Positions 15,919-24,539 of a stretch of 64,000 bases of DNA are shown here, one piece after another. Every line of letters begins with the position of its first letter. The first letter of the stretch is position 1. The DNA is from Oscillospiraceae bacterium. Lineage in GTDB: Bacteria > Bacillota > Clostridia > Oscillospirales > Oscillospiraceae. The stretch spans positions 1 through 64,000 of the forward strand of contig CACYYN010000005.1 in the NCBI GenBank assembly GCA_902778665.1, written 5' to 3'. Position numbers and translations under genes: made by a program. Under the pieces are notes generated by a model. That model was not told the DNA's origin, did not search any database, and worked only from the letters and a program-made list of their open reading frames with translations.

Positions 15919-18900
15919 ATGAAAAAAAGCAAGAGCAGAGTCAGGCTCTTCAGAGGTCTGAGCGCTGTATTAGCGTCTTTGTTCATTCTGATGCTGTGTC
16001 TGACGACAATGGCAAACGCTAATTCCAGCGTGATCAACAGGGAGCTCGGTCTGACCAATTTTGTCACCGAGCAGGGCGAGTCCAATCAGGATACCGCCTA
16101 TTTTAAATCTGCTTTCAGCTCCGTCGCCGAGCTGGAAGAAGCAAAGCATGAACTGGCGGTTTCCATCGGAGAGGAAGGCAGCGTCCTTCTGAAAAACAAT
16201 GATAAAGCCCTTCCGCTGGACAAAGAGACCGAAAAGGTCACCGTGTGGGGTCTGAACTCCATTTTCCCGACGCTCGGCGGTCTGATGGGTTCTCCCGTCT
16301 CTCCCACATCCGACGCAGGGCAGAATGCCGTCGGCATTCTGGACGCCCTCGGCATGCGGGGCGTGCAGGTCAACGGCGACATGGCAGGCTTCTACGGCCA
16401 GTTTTACGGCAATGTCCGCAAGAGCAGCCTCTTCGGTGCTGAAATTCCCGGCCACAGCCTGACGGTCAGCTTCGCCAACATCTATGAGCTGCCTGACAGC
16501 TATCAGGTCGGTGAGCTCTCTGCCGATGACTATACGGAGGATGTGCTCGCCACTGCTGACGGCACAACGGCAATCGTTCTTCTGACCCGTGACAGCTCCG
16601 AGGCCGCCGACTACAGCCTCACCATGACGAAGGACCCCTCCGGCAACACCTTCGATTCCCCGCTGTCCCTCTCGGCCTATGAGCGTCAGATGCTGGATCT
16701 TGCCAAAGAGCACAGCAACGGGAAGGTTATTGTTCTTCTCAACACGGACGCCGTGATGGAAGTGGAAGAGCTGAAGCAGGATGCGGATGTAGACGCCATT
16801 CTCTGGACAGGCCTGCCGGGCATGTACGGCTTTGAGGGTGTGGCTGATGTGCTGGTGGGCAACGCAAGCCCCTCCGGCCGCATGGTTGACACCTACGCGG
16901 TCAGTGCAAAGTCTTCACCGGCCATGGTGAACTTCGGCATCCACACCTATGAGAATGCATCCATTGTCCCCGGCAGCCCGCTTACTGCAGACAATCTGGC
17001 TGACTGGTACCTAGTGGAGAGCCAGGGCATCTACAGCGGTTATAAATACTATGAAACCCGCTATGAGGACGCTGTCCTCGGCCAGGGCAATGCCGACGCC
17101 GCTGCCGGCGCCATTGACGGCAAGGCCTGGAACTATGCTTCCGAAGTTTCCTATCCCTTCGGATATGGCATGAGCTATACCACCTTCACGCAGGAGCTGA
17201 AGGATGTAAAGGTGGAAATCGGCGGAACATCCGTTGCCACAGTCAATGTCACCAACACCGGTGACGTGGCAGGGAAGGACGTTGTGGAGCTTTATGTACA
17301 GGCTCCGTATACATCCGGCGGCCTTGAAAAGGCAGCGATCCAGCTTCTGAACTTCGGCAAAACCGATGTTCTGCAGCCCGGCCAGTCCCAGGAGCTGACC
17401 ATTGAGTTTGATGCGCAGTATATGGCCAGCTATGACGAGAAGCTCATCAAGGAAGACGGCACAGCCGGCGCATGGGTTCTGGATGCGGGTGAGTATTACT
17501 TCACCGTCGGCAACGGCGCCCATGAGGCGATCAACAATGTGCTCGCAAAGAAGCTGGGCAGCACGGACAACCTGATCACCGTCTGCGAGGATGAGGTGAT
17601 CAGCGAGGCCAAGGTGGTTGCGGTTTCTCTCAATAAGGATTCCGAGACGTATTCCGTCAACGTGCAGAATGCGCTGCAGGAGGTTGACCTGAATAACCTC
17701 ATCCCCGGCGCGGTGGAATACACCACCCGTGCCGACTGGACCAAAGGCTGGACGCCGGTAACCAGTATCACCGCCAACGACACTATGCTTGTCGGGCTGC
17801 AGAACCGCACCTATCAGCTCACACCCAATGACGATTATGAGATCACCTGGGGTGAAAACAGCGGCCTGACCCTCGCCAACATGCTGAAGTTTGACGAGAA
17901 CGGCAATTATCTCGGCGCACTGGATCTGGACGATCCGCTGTGGGATGCTCTCATTGAGCAGGTGACGCTGGAAGAGGCCATCACCTTCCTCGAAAATGCC
18001 ACGGATGAATTCGACGCCATCCTGTCCATCGGCCTCGGCAACGTCTACAACAACGACGGCCCCCTCGGCTTTGTCAGTGACCAGGTTTCCGGCTACGCTG
18101 CCAAGTGGGATGCCTCCATGAGCGGCGAACCCACCTACGTAGGAGCAGGCGATGAATACGCCCGCTGGACCATGGCCGAAATGCCCACCGAGCCTGTGGT
18201 TGCTGCCACCTTCAATCAGGAGCTGGCTGAGCGCGAAGGCGAGCTCATCGGAGAAGACGGTATCTGGGCCAACATTTCCGGCCTGAATGCACCGGGCGCA
18301 AACCTGCACACCGTGGCTTACTGCGGCCGTGCCCATGAGTATTATTCCGAAGACCCCATGCTCACCAACCGTATGGCATCCGCATTCGTGACCGGCTCCT
18401 GGAGCAAGGGATTGTGGAGCGTTCTGAAGCACTTTGCCATCAATGACATTGAGTCCAACCGCACGGGCCTTTCCACCTTCATCTCCGAGCAGGCGGCACG
18501 TGAAAATGCGCTGCGTGCCTTCCAGGGCCCGCTGACCAACGGAAGCAAGGCGGGCGTCATGACGGCCTATAACCGTGTCGGCACCACCTTCTCCGGCGGC
18601 AACAGAGGCCTCGTCACCCAGATTCTCCGCAACGAATGGGGCTTTGACGGCTGGATCATGACAGACTATGCCGCAGCCGGCTTTGACTACATGAACTGGC
18701 TGGACAATATCTATGCAGGCGGCGGCGCTCTTCTCTGCACCTCTGCAAACTACAGCACCTCTGCCCACGGCTCCATGAGCGATGCGAAAATCATCAGCCA
18801 GGTGAAGGCCGACTCCGCCTTCCAGCATGAGATGCAGGAAGCACTCAAGCACTTTATGTATGTGTTTGCAGGCAGCAATGCCATGAACGGCGTTTCCGCC

Positions 18901-19038
18901 AACACAAAGATCGTCTATGTCAGAACCTGGTGGGAAAATGCCCTGACAGCGGCTGACATCGCTCTGGGTGTTCTGACTGTCGCAGCGCTTGCCGACTATG
19001 CCGTCGCTGCCGCGAAGGCCAAAAAAGCCGGACAGTGA
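15919..19038 (+). CDS. Circularly permuted, membrane-anchored GH3 beta-glucosidase-type enzyme
   Basis: 1039 residues. An N-terminal signal-anchor helix (about 12-33) is followed by the GH3 C-terminal alpha/beta sandwich (about 65-330: ESGSVLLKNN-like block, VDTYA, NASPSGRM). A fibronectin III-like domain (about 425-530, VNVTNTGDVAGKDVVELYV) comes next, and only then the catalytic TIM barrel (about 670-960: EYYSEDPMLTN, KHFAINDIESNRTG, VMTAYNRV). The predicted nucleophile is D916 in GWIMTDYAAAG. A second hydrophobic helix lies near the C-terminus (about 1000-1030). The order sandwich-FnIII-barrel is the reverse of standard GH3 but is known in some rumen bacteria. CAAGGAGG precedes ATG 15919. 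Confidence 0.88.
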   Translation: MKKSKSRVRLFRGLSAVLASLFILMLCLTTMANANSSVINRELGLTNFVTEQGESNQDTAYFKSAFSSVAELEEAKHELAVSIGEEGSVLLKNNDKALPLDKETEKVTVWGLNSIFPTLGGLMGSPVSPTSDAGQNAVGILDALGMRGVQVNGDMAGFYGQFYGNVRKSSLFGAEIPGHSLTVSFANIYELPDSYQVGELSADDYTEDVLATADGTTAIVLLTRDSSEAADYSLTMTKDPSGNTFDSPLSLSAYERQMLDLAKEHSNGKVIVLLNTDAVMEVEELKQDADVDAILWTGLPGMYGFEGVADVLVGNASPSGRMVDTYAVSAKSSPAMVNFGIHTYENASIVPGSPLTADNLADWYLVESQGIYSGYKYYETRYEDAVLGQGNADAAAGAIDGKAWNYASEVSYPFGYGMSYTTFTQELKDVKVEIGGTSVATVNVTNTGDVAGKDVVELYVQAPYTSGGLEKAAIQLLNFGKTDVLQPGQSQELTIEFDAQYMASYDEKLIKEDGTAGAWVLDAGEYYFTVGNGAHEAINNVLAKKLGSTDNLITVCEDEVISEAKVVAVSLNKDSETYSVNVQNALQEVDLNNLIPGAVEYTTRADWTKGWTPVTSITANDTMLVGLQNRTYQLTPNDDYEITWGENSGLTLANMLKFDENGNYLGALDLDDPLWDALIEQVTLEEAITFLENATDEFDAILSIGLGNVYNNDGPLGFVSDQVSGYAAKWDASMSGEPTYVGAGDEYARWTMAEMPTEPVVAATFNQELAEREGELIGEDGIWANISGLNAPGANLHTVAYCGRAHEYYSEDPMLTNRMASAFVTGSWSKGLWSVLKHFAINDIESNRTGLSTFISEQAARENALRAFQGPLTNGSKAGVMTAYNRVGTTFSGGNRGLVTQILRNEWGFDGWIMTDYAAAGFDYMNWLDNIYAGGGALLCTSANYSTSAHGSMSDAKIISQVKADSAFQHEMQEALKHFMYVFAGSNAMNGVSANTKIVYVRTWWENALTAADIALGVLTVAALADYAVAAAKAKKAGQ

Positions 19039-19055
19039 AAAGAGGAGGGATCATT

Positions 19056-19439
19056 ATGAAAAAAAGATTGGGCTTTTATCTCACTGCAGTGTCTGCAGTT
19101 CTCGCACTGGTCGGCATCTTCCTGTACGGAAGTGTGACCAATTCCAATGCCTATGTCCGTCCGCTGCTGGCTGTGAGCGTTGTTCTTTCCCTGCTGGTGC
19201 TGGCAGTTACCATGGCAAAGGGAAGCATGCCAGGCGGCAATGTTGTGACGCTTATTAACTCCGCACTGTGCATGGCGGCGGTGGGCCTCGCAACAATCCC
19301 GGTGATCAGCATGATCGTCTTTGTGGCCATGGGCATGAATGCCTATTCCACCATAGCCAGTTTCGTGGTGTTTGCGGTGGTGGCACTCATTGCCTGGATA
19401 CTGAACATCATCAGCGCCTTCTCCGGTATCACGGAATAA
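19056..19439 (+). CDS. Small four-helix membrane protein next to GH3
   Basis: 127 residues, almost entirely four hydrophobic segments (FYLTAVSAVLALVGIFLY, LLAVSVVLSLLVLAVTM, AAVGLATIPVISMIVFV, FVVFAVVALIAWILNII). ATG 19056 is chosen because AGAGGAGGG lies just upstream; a GTG at 19035 lacks this. It begins 17 bases after the GH3 stop and shares its terminator, so the two are co-expressed. It may be a membrane partner of the anchored GH3, but its function is unknown. Confidence 0.75.
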   Translation: MKKRLGFYLTAVSAVLALVGIFLYGSVTNSNAYVRPLLAVSVVLSLLVLAVTMAKGSMPGGNVVTLINSALCMAAVGLATIPVISMIVFVAMGMNAYSTIASFVVFAVVALIAWILNIISAFSGITE

Positions 19440-19456
19440 AAAGTATAATCAACAGC

Positions 19457-19498
19457 AAAAAAATCCGGCCTCAGAAACGTCTGAGGTCGGATTTCTTT
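19457..19498. terminator. Bidirectional terminator
   Basis: 12-bp stem (ATCCGGCCTCAG at 19463-19474 with CTGAGGTCGGAT at 19481-19492, one wobble pair) flanked by AAAAAAA on the left and TTCTTT on the right. It ends the GH3 operon and probably the convergent lipoprotein gene. Confidence 0.8.
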
Positions 19499-19547
19499 CA
19501 TGGCGCCTTTCCCGCTCAACGAGGGATTCAGGCTGCAGTTTTTAATT

Positions 19548-20642
19548 TTAGGCGGGGATGAGCACCGTCTCCTGACCGGTCTGGTCATTGATCCAGTGGA
19601 GCTTGCCGTTTTCGATATAGAAGCTGCCCGTGCCGCCGAAGCTCTCCTGAGAGACGGTGTAGCTGGTATCGCTGGAGTAAGTCTCCACCCAGTAGTGGCC
19701 GTCCTCATAGATCATGATATCATTGCGGTATACATTTGCCGTCATCATCCAGCAGGCGCGCTCGAAGGCGGAGCCGGACCAGGTGATGGCCACATGCACG
19801 CTGCCCTCACCGGCGTAGCTGAAGGTAAGCTGGCAGCGTCCGGCAATTTCTTCGGCCCAGCGGCCCTCAAAGCCCCGATGGGGCTGCACATAGGTGGGCG
19901 TGGAGGGGTAGGTGGCTCCGGATGCTCCGGGCAGAACCGTGATGCGGGCAGAGCCGGAATCGGTGTAGCCGTAATTGTTGCTGAACCTGCAGTAGACTCT
20001 CCAGCCGTTCAGCTCCAGGGGGATTTTGTCAAGAGTCATGTCCTTGGCATAGCCGTTGATCACATTCAGCGTGGGGAAGACGTATGCAATGTCCTTATAG
20101 GTGATGTCGCGGGTGTTGTCGGGGCTGACAAAGTGCCACTCGGCCAGCACGGCGTTTTCGTAGCGGGTGACGAACTGGCACTTGCCGTTTACCTGCACCG
20201 TCTCATCGGTAGGATTCTTGGTGATCCGCGGGAGATTGGCCTGGTTGGAGACAGCCGGCGCCGGGGTGGAGAAGACCGCTGGGGCGCTGGTCGCCGCGGG
20301 GACGATGGGTGCAGCCGTCACCACAGGCGCTGCCGTCACAACGGGTGCTGCCGTCACCACAGGCGCAGCCGTGACAACGGGCGCAGCCGTCACCACAGGC
20401 GCAGCTGTCACAACGGGTGCTGCTGTCACAACAGGTGCTGCCGTCACAACAGGTGCACTCGTGGGAGCCGGCGCAGACGCGGGTATGCTCTCAGCTGTGG
20501 GAGCCGGCGTGGGCACCGGGGCAGGCGTCACCGCACTGATCTGGGCTGCGGGGGATGCTCCGCTGCCGCCCGAACTGCCGCAGGCAGAGAGAGCCAGCAG
20601 GGCAAGAGTCAGAATCATGATAGAAAAGATTTTCTTTTTCAT
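19548..20642 (-). CDS. Lipoprotein with VVTAAP repeats and an immunoglobulin-like domain
   Basis: 364 residues. Signal peptide with lipobox LSAC (C21), a Ser/Ala/Pro/Thr linker, eight exact VVTAAP repeats (residues 65-112) and an Ig-like domain (about 135-230: LPRITKNPTDETV, YENAVLAEWHFVSPD, NGYAKDMTL, ELNGWRVYCRFSN). A C-terminal beta-rich domain (about 255-364) ends ENGKLHWINDQTGQETVLIPA. The Pro/Ala linker probably spans the wall. The Ig-like domain has a close paralogue in the exported protein at 32215-33570. Likely an envelope display or binding protein; ligand unknown. Confidence 0.75.
   Translation of the reverse strand: MKKKIFSIMILTLALLALSACGSSGGSGASPAAQISAVTPAPVPTPAPTAESIPASAPAPTSAPVVTAAPVVTAAPVVTAAPVVTAAPVVTAAPVVTAAPVVTAAPVVTAAPIVPAATSAPAVFSTPAPAVSNQANLPRITKNPTDETVQVNGKCQFVTRYENAVLAEWHFVSPDNTRDITYKDIAYVFPTLNVINGYAKDMTLDKIPLELNGWRVYCRFSNNYGYTDSGSARITVLPGASGATYPSTPTYVQPHRGFEGRWAEEIAGRCQLTFSYAGEGSVHVAITWSGSAFERACWMMTANVYRNDIMIYEDGHYWVETYSSDTSYTVSQESFGGTGSFYIENGKLHWINDQTGQETVLIPA
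20307..20450 (-). repeat. 18-bp tandem repeat encoding (VVTAAP)8
   Basis: Eight in-frame 18-base units with scattered synonymous changes. The protein repeat is exact while the DNA is not, so selection acts on the peptide. Confidence 0.85.
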
Positions 20643-20776
20643 GGATCATACCTCGGTTTTTCAATAGAATCAGTTTTATTATAGTGCCGAGCGGCATTTT
20701 TTGCAAGGGGATGGGCAGGAAGATGTTTTCTGTCATGCTGGGGCTTGCGTGACGGAGAAAAAATGTGCGCATCTCC

Positions 20777-20805
20777 TTGCTTTCCCGCCGCGGGGCATAT
20801 ATAAT
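20777..20805 (+). promoter_or_regulatory. Promoter of HAD phosphatase gene
   Basis: TTGCTT at 20777-20782, a 17-base spacer, TATAAT at 20800-20805. Confidence 0.6.
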
Positions 20806-20846
20806 GCCTGTGTTCCGCACCGTGCGGTACAGAAAGGCAAGGCTTT

Positions 20847-21500
20847 ATGAAATTTCAATTTGTGTTTTTTGATCTGGACGGAACATTGCTCGATACCCTC
20901 GATGACCTGCGCGATTCCGTCAATACCATTCTCGGCAGGCATGATCTCCCTCCGATTACCCGGCCGGAAGCTGCCCACTTTCTGGGCAACGGGGCTGCCC
21001 ACCTGGTGCACTGCGCACTGAAGGGGAGAGCCACCGGAGAGGCCGAGCAGAAGATTCTGGAGGAATACAAGCTCTTTTATCAGCAGCACTGCCGCATCCG
21101 CACGGCGCCCTATGCCGGGGTGATGGACCTGCTTGCCGATCTGAAGCGGGCGGGGGTGCGCATGGCGGTGGTCTCCAACAAGCCGGACCCCGCCGTGAAG
21201 GAGCTGAACACCGCCTTCTTCGGCGAGGAGCTGGAAGCCGCCATCGGGGAAAAGCCCGGTGTGCGCAGAAAACCCGCCCCTGACACCCTCTTTGAAGCCA
21301 TGCGCCTCATGGGTGCGGAACGGGAAAACTGTGTCTATATCGGGGATACGGAGGTGGACATTCAGACGGCGAAAAACGCTGCCATGCCCTGCATCAGTGT
21401 GTCCTGGGGCTTTCGCAGTGTCTCCGAGCTGAAGGAAGCCGGGGCTGAGATCATTGCGGACTCTGCAGAGGAGCTCAAAAAAATCCTTCTGGAGGCGTAA
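20847..21500 (+). CDS. HAD phosphatase, phosphoglycolate phosphatase-like
   Basis: 217 residues. Motif I FFDLDGTLLDT with helical cap (GNGAAHLVHCAL), motif II VVSNK, motif III RRKPAPD and motif IV YIGDTEVDIQTAKNA. The sequence fits the Gph/PgmB-type subfamily. The likely role is phosphoglycolate or other small phosphoester clearance (housekeeping repair), but HAD specificity is not secure. It ends 7 bases from the convergent rsmG stop. Confidence 0.85.
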   Translation: MKFQFVFFDLDGTLLDTLDDLRDSVNTILGRHDLPPITRPEAAHFLGNGAAHLVHCALKGRATGEAEQKILEEYKLFYQQHCRIRTAPYAGVMDLLADLKRAGVRMAVVSNKPDPAVKELNTAFFGEELEAAIGEKPGVRRKPAPDTLFEAMRLMGAERENCVYIGDTEVDIQTAKNAAMPCISVSWGFRSVSELKEAGAEIIADSAEELKKILLEA

Positions 21501-21506
21501 AACGGC

Positions 21507-22220
21507 TTACCGGATCGGGGCTTTTTTGATCTGTGCCCATCTGCGGGGATAGGCTGCGGGGGTCTTTCCCACCTTCCGGATGAGGATCACGCTGTGGCGG
21601 ATCTCTGTGCCCGGCACGGTGTAGACCTGGCACGTTTCCACCTTTCCGCCCAGACGGCGGACGGCCGGTTTGGCCTCGTCCAGCTCCTGCTCAAAATCCG
21701 GGCCTTTCATTGCCAGGAAGAGCCCGCCCTCCTTCACAAAAGGCAGGCACAGCTCGCTGAGCACATTCAGTCCGGCCACCGCCCGGGAGGTCACAATGTC
21801 GGCCTTCTCCCGGTGGTCCTTCGCCGCTTCCTCTGCCCTTGCGTGCAGGCAGGGCGTGGTCTCAAAGCCCAGGGCGGAGCAGACTTCTTTGAGAAAGCCG
21901 ATGCGCTTGTCCAGGCTGTCCAGCAGGGTCAGGTTCATCTCCGGGCAGGCTATTTTCAGCGCAAGCCCCGGGAAGCCGGCCCCCGTGCCGATGTCATAAA
22001 CGGCCTTGCCTGCAAAGCCGGCATAACGGAGCAGGGCGGCGCAGTCTAAAAAGTGGAGCCTGGCCACGTTTTCCTCACCGGTGATGGCCGTCAGGTTCAT
22101 CACCCGGTTCTTCTCCTCCAGAAGGGTATAATAGGTGCGGTAGCGTGCGCAGGCTTCCTCCGGGAGAGGAAGGCCCAGCGTTTCAAACCCATCCTGCAGA
22201 ATCTCTTCCAGTGTGTTCAA
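21507..22220 (-). CDS. rsmG: 16S rRNA (guanine-527-N7) methyltransferase
   Basis: 237 residues. SAM-binding motif YDIGTGAGFPGLALKI (about 75-90), N-terminal NLTAITGEENVARLHFLDC block and TSRAVAGLNVLSELCLP are diagnostic of RsmG (GidB), which methylates G527 in the 530 loop of 16S rRNA. The start overlaps the TSCPD gene by 4 bases, so the two are coupled. The usual neighbours mnmG and parAB are not here. Confidence 0.93.
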   Translation of the reverse strand: MNTLEEILQDGFETLGLPLPEEACARYRTYYTLLEEKNRVMNLTAITGEENVARLHFLDCAALLRYAGFAGKAVYDIGTGAGFPGLALKIACPEMNLTLLDSLDKRIGFLKEVCSALGFETTPCLHARAEEAAKDHREKADIVTSRAVAGLNVLSELCLPFVKEGGLFLAMKGPDFEQELDEAKPAVRRLGGKVETCQVYTVPGTEIRHSVILIRKVGKTPAAYPRRWAQIKKAPIR

Positions 22221-22480
22221 TTTGCCTCCGCGGCGCGGGCCTTCATAATCTTCAGTGCCTGGGCAAGCTGATCCGGGCAGGAGGTGTTTTTAAATCCGCA
22301 GCGGATCCCCTCCATCTTGGAGATGGCGGTGTCAATGTTCATGCCCTCCACCAGCCGGGCGACGCCCTGGCCGTTGCCGTTGCATCCGCCGATGATGTTG
22401 ACATGCGTGATGATATCGCCGTCGGTCTCAATCTCCATCTGCTGGGAGCAGACGCCCTTTGTTCTGTATGTATATTCCAT
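22217..22480 (-). CDS. TSCPD-domain four-cysteine protein
   Basis: 87 residues with four conserved cysteines (KGVCSQQ, IGGCNGN, IRCGFKN, TSCPDQL) and the C-terminal TSCPD signature. This small family (TIGR03905) resembles the C-terminal domain of vitamin B12-dependent ribonucleotide reductase and is widespread in Clostridia. Function is unknown; metal binding is plausible. CAGAAGGAGAAAACC precedes the ATG. It is co-transcribed with rsmG. Confidence 0.85.
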   Translation of the reverse strand: MEYTYRTKGVCSQQMEIETDGDIITHVNIIGGCNGNGQGVARLVEGMNIDTAISKMEGIRCGFKNTSCPDQLAQALKIMKARAAEAN

Positions 22481-22548
22481 GGTTTTCTCCTTCTGATACG
22501 TTGAATTCTCTCAACTATACCATGGAGTGCCGAAACTTGCAACCGGAA

Positions 22549-22592
22549 ATCTTCCGGGATTCAGGACTGCATCTTCCGGGATTCAGGACTGC
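22549..22592. repeat. Perfect 22-bp tandem duplication
   Basis: Two exact abutting copies, 22549-22570 and 22571-22592 (core TTCCGGGATTCAGGACTGC), followed by an inverted pair CACACCTT (22592-22599) and AAGGTGTG (22613-22620). It lies 63 bases upstream of the rubrerythrin -35 box. Confidence 0.9.
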
Positions 22593-22654
22593 ACACCTTC
22601 CCCGCATGCGCTAAGGTGTGAAATGTTGCGCGCAATCATTCAAATAAAATTCAC

Positions 22655-22683
22655 TTTACAAAAAATTGCGGATGTGGCATAAT
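22655..22683 (+). promoter_or_regulatory. Promoter of rubrerythrin-rubredoxin
   Basis: TTTACA at 22655-22660, a 17-base spacer, CATAAT at 22678-22683. Confidence 0.7.
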
Positions 22684-22736
22684 GCAGGTGTATGGAGATC
22701 CATAATTAAAATATATTATTAGAAGGAGACAAGAAA

Positions 22737-23303
22737 ATGAAAAAATGGGTTTGCCCGGTATGCGGTTACGTCCACGAGGGAGACACCCCTCCCGAGAAGT
22801 GCCCCGTCTGCAAGGTTGACGGCAGCAAGTTTACCGAGATGAAGGGTGAGCTGACCTGGGCTTCTGAGCATGTGGTCGGCGTCGGCAAGCAGTTCCCGGA
22901 TGAGGTCCCTGCCGAAGTGAGCGAAGAGATCATTGCCGGTCTGCGTTCCAACTTTGAGGGTGAGTGCTCCGAGGTCGGTATGTATCTGGCCATGGCACGC
23001 GTCGCCTACCGTGAAGGTTATCCCGAAATCGGCATGTACTGGGAGAAGGCCGGCCTTGAAGAGGCTGAGCACGCCGCCAAGTTTGCCGAGCTGCTGGGCG
23101 AGGTCGTGTCTGACAGCACCAAAGAGAATCTGAAGGTTCGCGTGGATGCTGAAAACGGTGCCACCCAGGGCAAGACGGATCTTGCCAAGCTCTGCAAGAA
23201 GTACAACCTGGACGCCCTCCACGACACCATCCATGAGATGGCACGTGACGAGGCCCGCCACGGCAAGGCATTTGCCGGCCTGCTGGCGAGATATTTCAAG
23301 TAA
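22737..23303 (+). CDS. Reverse rubrerythrin
   Basis: 188 residues. The rubredoxin-type Fe(Cys)4 domain is at the N-terminus (C6/C9 and C22/C25), followed by a four-helix di-iron domain with [22 protein letters not shown] and DEARHGKAF ligands. This is the reversed domain order of classic rubrerythrin. The enzyme reduces hydrogen peroxide in anaerobes. AGAAGGAGA precedes ATG 22737. A rubredoxin, its probable electron donor, is encoded 50 bases downstream. Confidence 0.93.
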   Translation: MKKWVCPVCGYVHEGDTPPEKCPVCKVDGSKFTEMKGELTWASEHVVGVGKQFPDEVPAEVSEEIIAGLRSNFEGECSEVGMYLAMARVAYREGYPEIGMYWEKAGLEEAEHAAKFAELLGEVVSDSTKENLKVRVDAENGATQGKTDLAKLCKKYNLDALHDTIHEMARDEARHGKAFAGLLARYFK

Positions 23304-23353
23304 GCCGTTTATCCCTGAGGGATTTTCACTTTTTTGAAGAAAGGAGAACAATC

Positions 23354-23488
23354 ATGGTATACGTCTGCAGCGTCTGCGGCTGGGAATATGACGAAGACGA
23401 GCAGGGCACCAAGTGGGAGGATCTCCCCGATGATTTCGTCTGCGAAGTCTGCGGTGTCGGCAAGGAAGATTTTGCCCCTGCTGAATAA
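23354..23488 (+). CDS. Rubredoxin
   Basis: 44-residue electron carrier starting [14 protein letters not shown]. Iron ligands are C5, C8, C30 and C33 in the CxxCG ... CxxCG arrangement. It is slightly shorter than typical (about 52), with a shortened middle loop. AGAAAGGAGA precedes ATG 23354. It shares the promoter and terminator with reverse rubrerythrin, forming an oxidative-stress defence pair. Confidence 0.93.
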   Translation: MVYVCSVCGWEYDEDEQGTKWEDLPDDFVCEVCGVGKEDFAPAE

Positions 23489-23501
23489 GTAGGAACCTGA
23501 A

Positions 23502-23557
23502 AAAGCCCTGCCCGGGATAGGCACAAGAGCTTATCCGGAGGCCGGGCTTTCTTTTTA
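23502..23557 (+). terminator. Terminator after rubredoxin
   Basis: Long interrupted stem (AAAGCCC.GCC.. at left with GGC.GGGCTTT at right, inner pairing CCGGGATA / TATCCGG) ending in TTTCTTTTT. Confidence 0.8.
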
Positions 23558-23576
23558 TCTGTAGGATTGTTCTTTT

Positions 23577-24446
23577 TTGAAGGGAGTGACCGTTCTGGAC
23601 GGGGAAGTGCTGTTCCATATTGTTCCGGCGTTTTATCCGGCGTTCCGATGCAAAGCGGGGGAGTGCCGCCACAGCTGCTGCAGAGGCTGGGAAATTGACA
23701 TTGACGAAAACACCCTTTCCGCCTATCAGTGCCTTCCCGGTGCGTGGGGGGAGAGGCTTCGCGCCGCCATTGCGGAAGAGGATGACACCGCCCACTTCCG
23801 CCTGACGGAGGAGGAGAACTGCCCCTTCCTGCGGCCGGACGGCCTGTGCGACGTGATTCTTGCCCTGGGTGAGGATGCCCTGTGCGATATCTGCGCCCTT
23901 CATCCCAGGTTTTATGAACTGATCGGCCCTTATGAGCTCTGCGGTCTCGGGCTGAGCTGCGAGGCTGTGTGTGAGCTTCTTTTGGATCTCTCCCATCCCC
24001 TCACATTCCTCTGCGAAGAGACGGGGGAAGAGTTATCCCTCCCGGCCCTTCTGAGCCGCCTGGGCTTTGACGCAAGCGAAAAGGCGCTCACCTTTACCCC
24101 GGTGGAAGACATGCATGCCATGCTCCGGCGGCTGGAGAAAACGGAGCCCATCGATGAGGCCTGGACCCGCCGTCTGGGCGAGATCAGGCAGAAAATAACT
24201 TCCGGCATCCCGGCAATACCGGAGGGAGAAATCTATGACCGCATGCTCCGATATATCCTCTACCGCACCGCGGAGAAGATCCCGGAGGCGGGGCTTTCTG
24301 CCGTTCTGGCCTTCGGGCGGGAGAGCGTGAGCTTCATCGCCCTGGAAGACGCCCTCTTCGGCTTTGACGCCGAGCATCTCCGCCGCTGGTCCGAGCAGAT
24401 CGAATACAGCACCGAGAACGTGGATTTTCTCCTCTCCTGCCTGTGA
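23577..24446 (+). CDS. FliB-like lysine-N-methylase homologue
   Basis: 289 residues with the FliB cysteine signature: FRCKAGECRHSCCRGWEIDIDE near the N-terminus, ENCPFLRPDGLCDVI and DICALHPRFYE. FliB methylates flagellin lysines in Salmonella, but many Clostridia carry homologues without flagella and their targets are unknown. No flagellar gene is in this window. The start is uncertain: TTG 23577, GTG 23586 or GTG 23607 are possible, none with an ideal site. Confidence 0.75.
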   Translation: MKGVTVLDGEVLFHIVPAFYPAFRCKAGECRHSCCRGWEIDIDENTLSAYQCLPGAWGERLRAAIAEEDDTAHFRLTEEENCPFLRPDGLCDVILALGEDALCDICALHPRFYELIGPYELCGLGLSCEAVCELLLDLSHPLTFLCEETGEELSLPALLSRLGFDASEKALTFTPVEDMHAMLRRLEKTEPIDEAWTRRLGEIRQKITSGIPAIPEGEIYDRMLRYILYRTAEKIPEAGLSAVLAFGRESVSFIALEDALFGFDAEHLRRWSEQIEYSTENVDFLLSCL

Positions 24447-24472
24447 ATTCCCCATCTCTGCCGGTTTTATGG

Positions 24473-24501
24473 TTGAAGAAAAACGCATCTTGTGGTATGA
24501 T
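24473..24501 (+). promoter_or_regulatory. Promoter of the membrane protein / TPR-LRR pair
   Basis: TTGAAG at 24473-24478, a 17-base spacer, TATGAT at 24496-24501. Confidence 0.6.
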
Positions 24502-24539
24502 AAACTATCTGAAGGAATCCTTATTTGCGAGGTAAAAAC

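Noticed and set aside
17011-18852. 613-codon open frame on the minus strand
   Set aside because: It is fully antisense to the GH3 gene, has no ribosome binding site or recognisable domain, and mirrors the high-GC codon pattern of the real gene.
20307-20450. Regular 18-bp repeats resembling an array
   Set aside because: Units abut with no spacers and are translated as VVTAAP; not a CRISPR array. No cas gene is in the window.
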